Positions 21,833 to 33,071 of a DNA stretch of 64,000 bases are shown piece after piece. Numbering within the stretch: position 1 is the first letter of the stretch; each line of letters opens with the position of its first letter. Source of the DNA: Schistosoma mansoni (lineage: Eukaryota > Platyhelminthes > Trematoda > Strigeidida > Schistosomatidae); assembly GCF_000237925.1 (NCBI RefSeq), contig NC_031499.1:1272507-1336506 (forward strand), written 5' to 3'. A program made the translations under genes and the position numbers. The notes under the pieces are model-generated. The model was not told where the DNA came from, made no database searches, and saw nothing but the letters and a program-made list of their open reading frames with translations.

Positions 21833-22034
21833 CACCCCATTGCACAAGCAAGTGGCTATCATGACTCAGTAGCTGAGTGGATAACGCAACGGCGTTTGAA
21901 GCGAAAGGTACTGGGTTCGAGTCCCAGAATGAACATCAACTCTGAGATGCAGGTACATCCAGTTGACAAGTCCCAAATAGGACGAAACGCGCGTCCTGGA
22001 TTCCACTGTTAGCCATTATCCATCTTTGCTTACA
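21833..22034 (+). mobile_element. SMalpha-like hammerhead SINE, full copy, right arm of the inverted repeat
   Basis: Sense order: A-box-like TAGCTGAGTGG (about 21870), B box GGTTCGAGTCC, linker, hammerhead (21959-21999), tail ending CCATCTTTGCTTACAA. This is the architecture published for the schistosome SMalpha repeat. Confidence 0.92.
21959..21999 (+). ncRNA. SMalpha-type hammerhead with paired C3U and G8A changes
   Basis: Everything matches the SMalpha consensus except the core, which reads TTGACAA. Positions 3 and 8 are both changed, which turns the tertiary C-G pair into a potential U-A pair. The facing copy has only the first change. G8 also takes part in catalysis, so the pair may be restored without restoring full activity. 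Confidence 0.75.
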
Positions 22035-23520
22035 ATTTTGTTATAGTCCAAAGTTTAGCCTATCAAATACTAATCAACAATGACTGTATGATCTCAAGAA
22101 GTTCCATTTCACAAAATCGTTTGACAAGATTTGAATTATTTTAAAATTATTATTAGCATTAGTTCAACTAATGTAAATTATTCATGTGCTACCAATTGGG
22201 ATTTGTAATCTGTTTCATTATCATTCCTTAAAACATAATGGTGAATTTTCGAGTACATCTAGTGTACAATAGAAGAGTATGATTTTATCGGTACACACCG
22301 AACTGAACGAATTTATGAGACCATCCTCTGTAAATAATCGAAGTAGATGTAAATAAACAAGTTAATGAGAATTCAGTTGCTTATGATTTATTAAATTAAT
22401 ATATCATCAGTTGTCAGATGAAATGTTTGAGGTGACAGCTTTGAGATAAATTTTTTTGATAAAGAAGCTTTCAAGATTATTAATTTGCCTTTGATAACGA
22501 ATGACTAAGATTTACATTATTAGAAAATGATATACGTTTTTGTATGCTGTAGGTACATATTTGTAATGGGTATCAACAAGTGACAGGATTATTGTCATGT
22601 TGTAGAACCACCAGGTAGAGATAAATTTAGAGTTTTGGCTAGAGAGAAGTAGATCAGCTGATGAGATGATAACTCTCACCAAACTCTCTCACAAATTTTA
22701 TGTAATCCAAGTCAAGTTATAATCTGGTATATTATTGTATATAAATTAGAGGACAAGTTGGAGGAAGACTCAAGATGACCAGACATAGATAGGACACCAA
22801 GTAAAATCACTGATTTATGATCTGATTCGTGAAACAAGATACAGAGCTCTTGATTGTGGTAATCGGGATGAGATAACGGTATATTTGGGAATTCTAAATG
22901 TCATAGGTCATAATAGCTTGGATTTAGTCACACTGTTTACTTACTATCTGTTATATTTATTTTGCTTCACCAACCTTCTACTGATCTTGTTTTTTTAATA
23001 TCTCCCCATTTTTGTTGATTTTCTCTTTTTGTGCTGTTGCGAAATGTAATAACTTGAACCTAAAAAGCCTTTCTTTGATGTACCAATATATATAATAGGA
23101 CATGCTAGTCTATCATACTAATCTTCAGATAATTTTCTGACATTTTCAGGGGGACAATTAGATCGTCAACAGGCTTTACGCTAATATACATGAATATTTA
23201 TATGAAAATGTTAGACCAATCAAGGCTATTTGAGTCAATAATCACAATGAAATAGAATAGGTCACCAAGCATAATAGTTAAAAGTACAAGTTGATAGTGG
23301 GAAAACAGGTGTACTGATAGTAGTAAGAATAATAAATTACGATAACAAAAGTCTTATCAATAGTTAAACATTGGAAATAGGAGGTCAAACGTGGGTAAAT
23401 AGACTTAGACTAGTGATCACAAAACATTAAAATCACTACGTAATAAGAAGTATGTAAATAATTAGATAGTGAAGAATACAAAAGGAAAGAGGCGGAGAAT
23501 TACAAACAAATGATAACAGA
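22035..23520. other. Intergenic; nothing firmly recognised
   Basis: AT-rich. A stretch near 22740-22900 (GAGGACAAGTTGGAGGAAGA ...) has the look of a decayed retroelement frame but carries no identifiable motif. Confidence 0.35.
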
Positions 23521-23775
23521 TGGGGGTTTTGTGGAGATTTTAGCAATTTTATATAGTTGAAATCATGAGTCAATTGAAGCTAGACCACCATGAAAAACCT
23601 GGAAGCATTGGCCGGTCTTTTCGTCTTATTGTGGGACTCCTCAGCAGTGCGCATCCAAGATCCCGCCTCGCGAGATTCGAACCTACCAGTCTCGCGCCAG
23701 AGCACTTAACCGATAAGATAACTGAGCCGGCCGGCATCCAACGGTGTTAATGTCTAACTTCAACCAATCCACGAA
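23521..23775 (-). mobile_element. Hammerhead SINE (type 2), near-complete minus-strand copy with 5' leader
   Basis: Minus-strand order: leader GGTTGAAGTTAGACATTAAC, the GCCGGCTCAG motif, a tRNA-like head with B-box region, ribozyme, then tail. It shows what lies upstream of the A box in this family. The ribozyme (about 23604-23650) keeps CTGAGGA but has AGAC for GGAC and GCC for GTC at the cleavage triplet, so it should be inactive. Confidence 0.87.
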
Positions 23776-24352
23776 ATTGAGCAACTATTCTGTTAGTGGG
23801 ATATAGATTGGATTAAGCATGTTTTATGCATGATGGTGTTGCTGCGCTATGATTGGTTAATTTTAAACCGATCAGCCCGGGCATATTATTGCAGAAAAAT
23901 CTATAAGCTTCTTATGCATATACTATAAATATATGAACGATATTTAAACTATTGATTGCTGATTGCTGTTCACTTATTATTATTATTATTATTTTGAATA
24001 CAATTTCATTACTGTTCAACGTGTTCTGATTTTGGGGTCTTGTCGAGTGTCATCGTATAAGAATACTAAGCAATAGGAATAGCCGGGTCGTTTATATAGT
24101 AAAAATACAATTATAACATATTCCCCAATTGTCTTCAGTGAGTTGATATCTCCCAACAGACCTGGTTGAACTCTACTGGTTACTGCTTCTCACTAGAACT
24201 CCAGGAAATACCTCATGGAGTCAGTCATTAGTGTTTTTGTATGGTGGTCTAGCTTCTAATTGACTCATAATCTCAACTGTATAAAAATGATAACAAAATT
24301 AAAAATAAAATTAGAAAAAAAATAATGATATTGATAATAATAATGTCATTTG
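23776..24352. other. Intergenic; TTA microsatellite and SINE scrap
   Basis: (TTA)n near 23974-23993; a short type 2 tail scrap (TGGTGGTCTAGCTTC) near 24243. Confidence 0.4.
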
Positions 24353-24541
24353 TTAAGCTATGTCCGGCCATAGAAGGGATAGGGGGGTTACAAATTTCTT
24401 CTGTTCACATAAATCGGGGTGAAATGTACGAATTCCTATAGTTTCAGCTATATGAAGGAGATGGTAACGAACTCCGTTGAGAAATGATGGAGGTATACGG
24501 TAGATCACTCGAAGTGATTTCGATTTATCTACATTCATCAC
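24353..24541 (-). pseudogene. Penelope-like element, C-terminal endonuclease fragment
   Basis: A 62-residue frame with SLRVIYRIPPSFLNGVRYHL followed by IAETIGIRTFHPDLCEQKKF, matching the tail of the GIY-YIG region in the 18751 element (IYRVNSSLLNSIRLRILQTA, then IAIRIKNPELCI). Only the last part of the polyprotein remains. Confidence 0.8.
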
Positions 24542-24877
24542 TTTCCTATATTCGTATGTATTTTCAGTCTACAGGTTATCGAATTAAAAGTCAATATTTC
24601 CTAATAAAATTAAACTTTACACTTATCATGGCTTCAAAATATTTTTGTGTGTAATATACTACGTTACTTTTGGATATTTCCAATATCGGTAGCTTTATCA
24701 TTGATAGTTACACCTACGTTTAAACAAACATATTAACTAAATGAACGTTGATTTCCGCATTAACCACTCTATTCGAGCTTATATATATGTATCATCGGTT
24801 TTATTGTTTATCATATGTATTCACTAGAATATAATTTGCTTTTTCTTCCATAATTTGCATATATAAATTTTTGGGAA
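24542..24877. other. Intergenic; nothing recognised
   Basis: AT-rich flank ahead of two stacked SINE insertions. Confidence 0.35.
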
Positions 24878-25097
24878 AAGTAATTTTTATCAGAAGGGGG
24901 TTTTGTGGAGATTTTAGTAATTTTATATAGTTTAAATCATGAGTCAATTAAAGCTAGACCACCATGGAAAACCTGGAAACACTGGACGATTGAGGAGTCC
25001 CACAATAGGACGAAACGGCCGTCCAGTGCTTCCAGGTTTTCCATGGTGTTCTAACTTCAATTGACTCATGATTTCAACTATATAGAAGTAATTTTTA
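24878..25097 (+). mobile_element. Fold-back hammerhead SINE (type 2) with 12-bp target-site duplication
   Basis: AAGTAATTTTTA at 24878-24889 and 25086-25097 bounds the insert. The left arm is the inverted tail up to ACTGGAC. It then switches to sense at TTGAGGAGTCCCACAATAGG, through the ribozyme 3' half and the tail. Both arms carry the private ACTATATA tail variant. The true stem I 5' strand is missing, although CACTG of the left arm could pair with CAGTG of the right. Confidence 0.87.
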
Positions 25098-25356
25098 AAT
25101 TCAATTAGTATTGTTTGTTTGAATCTTCCCATTGATGTTTAGGACTGCAACTGGTCAGTCTCTGATTGGCATATGTGCATACTGTGCGTATTGCCTCGAT
25201 TTAGCCTCAATTCACAAGCATTGTAAGCAAAGATGGATAGTGAACATCAACTCTGAGATGCAGGTACATCCAGCTGACGAGTCCCAAATAGGACGAAACG
25301 CGCGTCCTGGATTCCACTGTTAGTCTCTATCCTCTTTGCTTACAAAAGTAATTTTT
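25086..25356 (-). mobile_element. Fold-back SMalpha SINE stacked at the same target site
   Basis: On the minus strand the sense 3' tail (ATCCATCTTTGCTTACAATG, then CTAAATCGAGGCAATACGCA) is preceded by an inverted 5' segment holding the ribozyme. The two segments overlap by about 17 nt, which gives a short inverted repeat (GTAAGCAAAGATGGATAG facing CTATCCTCTTTGCTTAC). A third copy of the target motif (AAGTAATTTTT, about 25346-25356) follows, so this element and its left neighbour used the same site in succession. Confidence 0.8.
25270..25310 (+). ncRNA. SMalpha-type hammerhead ribozyme, fully intact core
   Basis: CCAG-CTGACGA-GTCCCAAATAGGAC-GAAAC-GCGCGTC-CTGG: stem I, stem II, the CUGANGA core, GAAA and the GTC triplet all match the known active schistosome ribozyme. 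Upstream GGTACAT supplies the stem I internal-loop region used for the loop-loop contact. This is the best candidate for activity in the window. Confidence 0.88.
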
Positions 25357-27370
25357 GTTGTGAAAATTTAATTTGTCACTCGTACTGTGATCTAAAATCG
25401 AAGGTTATCAGTCTTAATAATCATCTTAGTAAATATCATTCAGTAAATCTGACCATTTAATAATTATTAGACCTTTCTAATGTAAAAGGATTATAGTCGA
25501 ACTAGGTAGGTTAGAGATTAACACATGATAATACTGCAACATGGACAACACACACTCAGTTGAAGATAGAAAGAGAGAGAGACAGAAGACGATCTTTCAT
25601 AAGAGAGTTTAGTGTCCCATCAATAAACGTTAAATACTGATACAAAATAATATATATACATATTCGGATTATGTGGCTAAAAGTCAACATTGACATCACC
25701 ACAAAACTTAAAATAATGGTAGGAGTGAAAATCAACAATCCAGGTATATAGAATAATGATAAAGGGGTGAAATCACAGTGAATGATGATTTCGATCAGCC
25801 ATAACAACCAAATACACTTGGTTTTTTTATTTTTATGTTTTGGTTACTTTATTAACAGTCGGTAAACTGTAATACATCTTTTAACGATGATGTCCTGTTC
25901 CAAAAATATAACTTCTGAAAAGTCTCTAGTTTTTTCCATTTTTAAAAACTTAGAATAAACGACATACAGTATTACGTCTATTGGTCATTGAAGAAAATGT
26001 GGTTCGCATATAGAAGTCATGTTTTTTTGTAGGACCTTCACCACCTATCACTTTTTCATCAAACAATCATCACTACTGGGAAATAACTCATGTTTAGTTA
26101 ACTGAGGGTTCTCATCTATGTGTATTTGTTATTCATATTAGGTGTGATTCAAATAACATTTAGTAAAAAAGGAGCACTTAACACAAGTTTCGATATGTTC
26201 TGCAATGCATTAGCAGTTAAAATTTGAAACCACGATCACCCAGTCATGGTAAAATGTATATGAATGTGTGAACGGATATCCAACTAGGGCACAGAGCTCA
26301 CCCAGTTATTATTTTACGTAACGATCGAACCTTTTTTGGCAACTGTCATGCATTCACGTTTCTGTATTATTTCAAAATGGTATTAATCAATAAACGGAAC
26401 CTATTGAGTACGTACAGGTTCCTATACAATGCTTTGACCCAAGGTTCTTCTGACTTCATCATTTTTCTGTCTTGATCTTGTTTTATCGAAAGTTTACCAT
26501 CGAGGATCTGAGAGAAATAGGGGGGGGGTTCACACCAAATGATAAATTTATCAAACTGGAGGTTGCTGCACACATTTATTTAATTGACACAATTATTTGA
26601 AACTCTCTGTATTGTGCTTTGGGAAGATTATAACTTATTGATGACATGGCCAGTTGGTGAACACTTCATTTCATAAATCAATGTTCTGATAACTGGGTCG
26701 TACCATTAATCTCCTTATGACACATGTTACCCGCATTCTGTATGTTGTCATCATATTCAAAACATATGATTGAAATGTAAAACAGTATTTGGAGCTTGAG
26801 GTTTACTTAAAAATTGCCAGATAAGAATGTAAGGGTTTTGGATAAAGTTTAACAGTTTTGATAATTTGACTAGTGATAATAATACATGATTTCAAATTTT
26901 TGCTTATGTTATATTAATTATCATCTTGGTTAAGTGAAATCATCATACGTTGAAGTAAAAGAGCATTCAACTTGGCAGCTTAGTATATATCGATGTAGTC
27001 ACTGATTTCAAGAGGTAATAAACAGATAGTAGTTTTAATTTCGAGGTTAGAATATGATCACATTACTGACAGAAAGCGAAACACCTATCAACAAATAGCT
27101 TCTTGGTTGGGGAGTTTAGCTTTCAGCCATTTAGTCCTGGCTTCGAACTTCAATCCACCTATTTCGGTTAGGGAAACTATGTAGTAACTTCAGTTCTTCT
27201 AGTTACAGTGTGACTCATATTCAACCACCTTATGAATGAGTTAACTACATCATTATTAATCTTTATATTAACAATATTCTAACTGGAAATCCTGTTTAAG
27301 AATTCATATATCAATTGCTTCTTGACTGAGTAAACATTCCTCTCCAGTAATCATTATTCTTACATGTTTC
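25357..27370. other. Intergenic region upstream of the zinc-finger gene
   Basis: No gene or clear promoter motif recognised. The minus frames at 25556-25807 and 26367-26573 lack family features. A diverged tRNA-like repeat relic lies near 27090-27190 (GTCCTGGCTTCGAACTTC, TTCGGTTAGGGAAACTA). Confidence 0.4.
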
Positions 27371-27385
27371 CTTTTTTCAATACAG
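27371..27385 (+). promoter_or_regulatory. Splice acceptor (cis or spliced-leader) just upstream of the zinc-finger start
   Basis: CTTTTTTCAATACAG is a strong acceptor 21 bp before the ATG. Schistosomes add a spliced leader to some mRNAs by trans-splicing, so this could receive either an upstream 5' exon or the leader. The frame is open from 27386, so an upstream coding exon also cannot be excluded. Confidence 0.6.
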
Positions 27386-27406
27386 ATTATCCTGTTTACT
27401 ACTGAT

Positions 27407-30400
27407 ATGCCAAGATTTAAAGCAACTCCCCAACAGTTTAATCTAAACAGTAAACAGGAATCCTCGAACGATGAAGATAACATTGATGATATTGAAGATG
27501 ATTTGAGTTCCAATGATGTTGATAGTCATAGCAGCAATAATCATGACGAAAGCAGTGATGGTCATCATGATGACAGTTTACAAGAAGATAATGATGATGG
27601 AGTACTTGAATATGACCCCAACCATACTATTTTGAAAAGACCTCCAGATACTGATAAGAATAGTCCGAAACAGAAACACAGGAAAACTTGCCAAAATTCA
27701 ACTGAAACAGTTCCAGTCACCACAGAATGTTTGAATAATTTACAAACAGCGGCTTTTCTTGCACAGGCAGCTGCTGTAGCCACTGTTGCCGCACTCTCTT
27801 CTGGACAGTTGATACCTGTTTTTCCGTCTGAAACACCACCGATAGCTCCTCTTGGTTTATCTTTACCAACGATACCTAATGAAAATTTCACTGAAACAAC
27901 AACAGCGACCATAAAAGCAACAGAAGAATCAAATACCTCAATGCCAAATCGAAATAAGGTTAATTTGTCACCTACTGCTAAACAACAAAATCCTAATGTA
28001 GCAATGTGGGGTTTATCCTCGAATAACAGTGATGCCGATAATGATGAAGGTGCTGGCGAAGATGATGAAGAAGGTAATGCCACTGATAACAATTTTCATC
28101 AATGCAAATCACGGGAACGTGAAAAGCAGTTTATCAATTGTCCAGTATGTTGTAAAACAATGCGACGAGGTTCATTGCGTGAACATATGGATCGTCATGC
28201 AAATAGTGGCAAATTTAAATGTGATGCATGTGAGAAAACATTTAGTCGTGCCAGTGCTCGTGAAAAACATATACGTACACATACTGGCGAACGTCCTTAC
28301 AAATGTGAGCTATGCTCGAAAGCTTATAGGCAAAAAGTTCATCTAAATGAACACCTTCGTTCACATACTGGTGTTCGACCATATTTATGTAAATTGTGCG
28401 GTTTTTGTTTAGCCTCTAAATCGCTACTAAATCGACATTTACGTACGCATGGAATTAAAAAAAATATTGATAATGATACTGATGTTTGGATGAAAATTGA
28501 TGCACCCAAAGAAGAAGTTTTAAATATTGCCGCTGAAGTTGGTCGTGTATTATCACAAAGACAAAATGAAAGTTTAGACAATGACAACCATACTACTACT
28601 ATTGATAATAATAGTAGTAATATGCAATCACCTAAAATTGAACAAACTCTAAGTAATTCATTCAACAGTGACTGTATCTTACAGTTAACACAAAAAGGGT
28701 CAGTGACATTTGGTCGCAAATATCTATGTAATCTGTGTCCAGCTGGTTTTCCTACAGTACAAGCCCTAAGAAGTCATCGTATGACTACACATAATGTTGT
28801 TACACCACACAAATGTCCACAGTGTAGTGAATCATTTAGTTCGCTGAAATTAATGGAAGGACATTTGAGGAAACTACATCCACAGGTAACATATTATCAT
28901 TTTGATGACTGATACTTTGTATTGAAAATTAAATTTTCACTTATATAATTGTGTGCCGTTGTTTCATGTTTATTAAGACCAATATACAGTTCTTAGTTTT
29001 TCATTTCTTGCCCATTCAATTGAGGTATTGAGGTGACCATATTACAATTTGGTCTCATGCCCTATGTCACCACTAGTTTTATGTAAATTGTAGATAATTC
29101 TCATGCCAAAAAACCTGAAATTTGGAGTTATAGTTTCACAAAGGTCACTTCAGTCATAGAACATCCTATACATTAAACTACAATTTCGCACCTTATCATT
29201 CTTTTGCTATACCGCATTTCATATTCAAAAGATTTTGGTCACAACTGAAATACTTCTGTTATCTGCACATCAGTTTATGTTACAGGTATCATAAGTCTCT
29301 TTGGTTAACTGAGTGCTTGATTTATGTGTAATACATCTGTAGTGTAGAGTACTAGGTAAAAAAATAAGATTGACCAGTTTTTAACTGAAGCGTTTGCAAT
29401 CTATGTTACTCTCATACAGTTATTACTTAACTCAGTTTGTTACGTTGGTTTTTGTAGAAGCTAGTTCAAATCGGGCTAAATACGACCAAACCAGTTGTGT
29501 TTTCTCTGATTAGCTTCCTTGAAATCACTTTGATTATCAATTAGAGACTTTAGGTGATCTGGCTTAAAAGTGGCTCCAATGAATTTATTCTTTATACTCC
29601 CCCAAATCTTGAATATTTTATTGTTAGCTCTTTAGTACCGTTAATATTATTAATTCCACTCCTATTTCTTGACCTTATCAAGTTCAATGAGACTATAATT
29701 TATGGACGAAGTAATCAGATAAAAGATAACAGGTCTTGGAATTTAGCGCCAAATTCAATCATCCATTTGGCTAAATAGCGTTTCGGTGTTTAAGCTGATG
29801 TCAGTTCCTGATGAAAATCATAAATCTAATTTCTATCCCTAACCATCAACTGTAAATCATAATTTCAATTTGTCGCACTGGCTTTTGACCCTCATTTAGT
29901 TCTTGTTAGTAGGTGGACATTCTCAAGGTCTCTTCAGCGTCACTCAAGGGTCGTCCATAAATTATAGTCTCACCTCAAATTATTTTCTAGATTTTTATTT
30001 GTTTGTTTAGACACATAAACATTGGTATAAGAAGGCACCAAACATATATGCGCCACACAAATCAGTCGATCTGTGTGAGGACTGAAAACTGTCCGGGTGC
30101 CCGAACCAAAGCAGACAACAATTCGAGCTGTTATATAATTGTTTCATCTCTCACGTTTTTTCTACATATTTGTGTATGATTTTCCGAGTTTCAGATGAGC
30201 CTAACTATCTATGTAAATCGCAAAATTGAACAATAGACTATAAGCTGCTAAGACTTTAAAATCCCTGATGGTTTATTCCATACAAACTTTGCATGCTTTT
30301 AGAAAGTTCGTTCTAATAATTCAGTAGGATTTTGTTTCGAATAAGAACGGAGGAAACTTATTTTTACAAAGAAGAATTTTAATCAATGGTAAAATTTTTA

Positions 30401-32162
30401 ATGACGTGAATGGTTACCGATATGGTTTAAAAACCAGTGTACCATATATTCATTAAAAATAGAGGGAGAGTTGGGTATTGCATTTGCTCGACGATCGTAA
30501 ATAATAATACTTTCAGTGATTAATATAGGAGCTCAGATCTATACATACCAGATCTGTTCTTCAGGGGGAATAAGTGCCGAAGCATTTCCAAACGTTTCCT
30601 CTTCATAATTACTTATGTGGCCTATATTATCTTAGAGTACTGTCTCACCTCCCCTCCTGATTATTTAACATAGGTATTGTCCTTTGGTCAAGTCGTAGTA
30701 ATACTGTCGACTATAATTGCTGTCCGATGGCTGATCTTGAAATGCTAGCACATTGGTCTGAAGCTTAAGCGCTCGCCGTGAGATCTGAGTGTCATTGGTT
30801 GGTCCTTGGTGGGGTTGTTGATACACGCTGCCGAGGAGCCTTATAATGAGACGAGACATCTATCCAGTACCTCCTAGTTTTTAACTGTTGCCTGTGTAAA
30901 GTCAGTCCTTGATGTTAACTACAGAGTCTCATTAAGAGTTTGGGATTGTATTTAGCTAATTATATTATTTTTGTAAGAAAAAAATACTGGTGAGAACCAT
31001 TACTACTGTTTAATAATTCAATATTATTGGCGAAGTTAACTTTTGGGATACCTAGTCTTCAGTGTAATTATTTTATTGCTATTTATATGATTCAGTCTTC
31101 TGTGCACAATCCTAACACTCGACAAACTTAACTATACAGAGAGAGTAGAATGAGATTGTGTAGGAATTTCTATTTTTAAAAGACCGCATAATATTCGCAC
31201 CTAATCTCTATTTACGGGTTGTCAGGTCAACTCGAATAATGACATGCAGGCAGTGACCTTGACTAGGTGAGCAAGCCACTCACAATAGTCAGCCCACACA
31301 TTTCAATCAGCAGGCTACGTTGAGACATTGTGTGGTTTGTTTGTTTTTGCTTAGCGTATCAATATGTACATCTTATTCATTTCAGGTTTCTTTCAATACT
31401 GACTAGACACAAAATGTTTTATTCGTTTCACTATAGGTTTGTCCAATATGTTCAAAACAAATGCCTGAGCGTCGAAAGTGGATGGTTGAAGCGCATATAA
31501 GAGAAGCACATCCAGAAGCAGTAGCTGAACACATAGGTTCATCTTCACAAAGTAAAAATCATAAAAAGATTAAATCGAATGAACATTCTATCAGTAATGC
31601 TACTACCCCAACTTCTCCTCCTCCTACTACTACTACGGCTGCTTCCAATTATAATACTACCCTGAACAAACGTACTGACAATTGTGTTTCATTAGAACTA
31701 AGAAAATGGAAACATTTTAGACCAGATAAAGTGAACTCTTCAACTGATGATGACGATGACGATGATGAAGACGACGAAGAAGATGATGAGAATGATATAG
31801 AAGGAGATGATGAAGAATATGAAGAACGAGAGTCACATTTTGATCAAAAATCATTTAAAGATTCAAATAATGATTTTAATATTGATGTAGTTAATGAAAA
31901 TACTAGTGTTTGTTCTATAGATAATGAAGAAATAGAAGAGGAAAATGGTTTATATTTACAAATGAATAATGATAATGAAAAGACTGATTTCATAGTTGAA
32001 ACTAATGATATTAATCAACTAGAATTGGGTTCTAGAAACCTGGACAGACAGATGAATTCATATAAACATAATGGTCAAATTAATAATACAACTATAAAAT
32101 CAAATAAAACTGATATTGGTTATAATACAGAAAAGAGTACACTGAATCCTATTTTACCGTAA
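27407..32162 (+). CDS. C2H2 zinc-finger protein, two exons, about 734 aa
   Basis: Exon 1 is 27407-28885, exon 2 is 31437-32162; the GT-AG intron is phase 0 (CACAG|GTAACA ... CTATAG|GTTTGT). Seven C2H2 fingers start at Cys 245, 272, 300, 328, 441, 470 and 495; their second histidines are at 264, 292, 320, 348, 462, 491 and 518. Fingers 2-4 are joined by TGERPYK- and TGVRPYL-type linkers, the usual mark of sequence-specific DNA binding. Finger 7 lies wholly in exon 2. The N-terminus is acidic (residues 20-65), followed by an Ala-rich patch (about 114-130). A second acidic run (about 597-627) lies in the Asn-rich tail. It is probably a nuclear transcription regulator; target and orthologue are unknown. 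The start at 27407 is the first in-frame ATG after the acceptor. Confidence 0.88.
29992..30118 (-). repeat. 520-bp retroposon family, 3' fragment
   Basis: TTTGTTTAGACACATAAACA, TTGGTATAAGAAGGCACCA, TATATGCGCCACACAAATC and GTCCGGGTGCCC appear in family order, and then the similarity stops. Confidence 0.7.
30720..30890 (+). repeat. Degenerate hammerhead SINE relic
   Basis: CATTGGTCTGAAGCTTAAGC (A-box region), then CTGCCGAGGAGCCTTATAAT, GAGACGAGACATC and CCAGTACCTCCTAGTTTT follow the type 2 order, but the core and stem II are destroyed. Confidence 0.6.
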
Positions 32163-32180
32163 TTTTTTAATACAGAGAGC

Positions 32181-32186
32181 AATAAA
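32181..32186 (+). terminator. Polyadenylation signal of the zinc-finger gene
   Basis: AATAAA 19 bp past the stop codon, followed by A-rich sequence. It implies a very short 3' UTR unless a later site is used. Confidence 0.55.
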
Positions 32187-32236
32187 AACAAAAAAAATAT
32201 TATAGGTATCCATACCATGGTTGGATTTGATAGTTC

Positions 32237-32385
32237 CTGATGTTTCGTAACTTAATGTTAGCCGCTTCTTCAGAGTAAACAACTAACTGACATTAAGTTA
32301 ACACAAGTTTAAATAGTATGTTAATTTAATGTCAGTTATTTATTTACTCTGAAGAAGTGGCCAACATTAAGTCACGAAACATCAG
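32237..32385. repeat. Hairpin: about 65-nt inverted repeat with motifs resembling a hammerhead
   Basis: CTGATGTTTCGTAACTTAATG ... GCCGCTTCTTCAGAGTAAAC is mirrored by TTTACTCTGAAGAAGTGG ... CACGAAACATCAG around a spacer of about 20-30 nt. The CTGAAGA ... CGAAAC order in the right arm recalls a minimal hammerhead. It lies about 75 bp past the zinc-finger stop. It is probably the terminal part of a PLE or other retroelement. Confidence 0.7.
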
Positions 32386-32756
32386 AAATACCATTTTTCT
32401 ACTCGTTAGGATATAACAAAAGTATACTTATTATTAAAACAATATTACTTATTGTTTATTCATTTGAAATCTGTAAAAAGTGTATAACTTAAATTTTTGT
32501 TACTATCATTTCATTTTCATTTCTTCTTCTTATAATCATTCAGTCAATGTGAATAGTTTAATTGTTGGTCTTTTTGACAATTTCGATTCTATAAATAAGA
32601 TAGCTCTTCAACCTCTGTTATGTATCTATAGTTTGCATAATATCACAGTCATTCCCACTTCTTCCTATAATCTACATTTTGTCATTTTATCATGGTGAAA
32701 TAAAACGTTTATCTGAGTATATGTGTTATATCTAGAGCTTTGATTCTTGCTATGCT
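32386..32756. other. Intergenic; nothing recognised
   Basis: A 72-codon frame (32480-32698) is AT-rich and without motifs. Confidence 0.35.
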
Positions 32757-33071
32757 GCGTACTACTAGACTACTTGAACAATCGAACCCGCAACGTCGCA
32801 AGAGAGAAGACAGAAGGCCAGTAAGTAGGAATTTTATTCCCCAAACAGTGTCAAGTATAGTACAAAAATCTCATGTATTTATAGTTTTTGGCCGAAAGTG
32901 AATCATCATTTCGGACAATAGGCACAGAGTGGGTCCTTTTTATTCATTCAATAGGGAAGCTACACGTCGACATTCTAAAATGTTCCCCTAGCAGTGATTG
33001 GTTGGAATGTCTTCGGCTATTTCTGGGCTTCTTGAGGCTTCCTTGAGTTTGCCAACGAGCCATCCTTACAA
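32757..33071 (-). mobile_element. Probable solo LTR
   Basis: Read on the minus strand it starts TGTAAGGATGGCTCG, carries a TATA-like CTATAAATAC, then an AATAAAA signal about 45 bp later, and ends ...CGGGTTCGATTGTTCA. That is LTR grammar (TG...CA, promoter, poly-A signal). I could not confirm a target-site duplication. Confidence 0.55.

Larger units (their letters stand above)
28886..31436 (+). other. Intron of the zinc-finger gene
   Basis: 2,551 bp. Contains a 520-bp-family fragment (29992-30118) and a decayed hammerhead SINE (about 30720-30890). If the intron is retained, translation stops at 28912 after eight extra residues and loses finger 7 and the acidic tail. Confidence 0.8.

Noticed and set aside
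27565-28092. 175-codon minus-strand frame opposite the zinc-finger exon
   Set aside because: Shadow of the plus-strand exon, which has seven zinc fingers and good splice sites.
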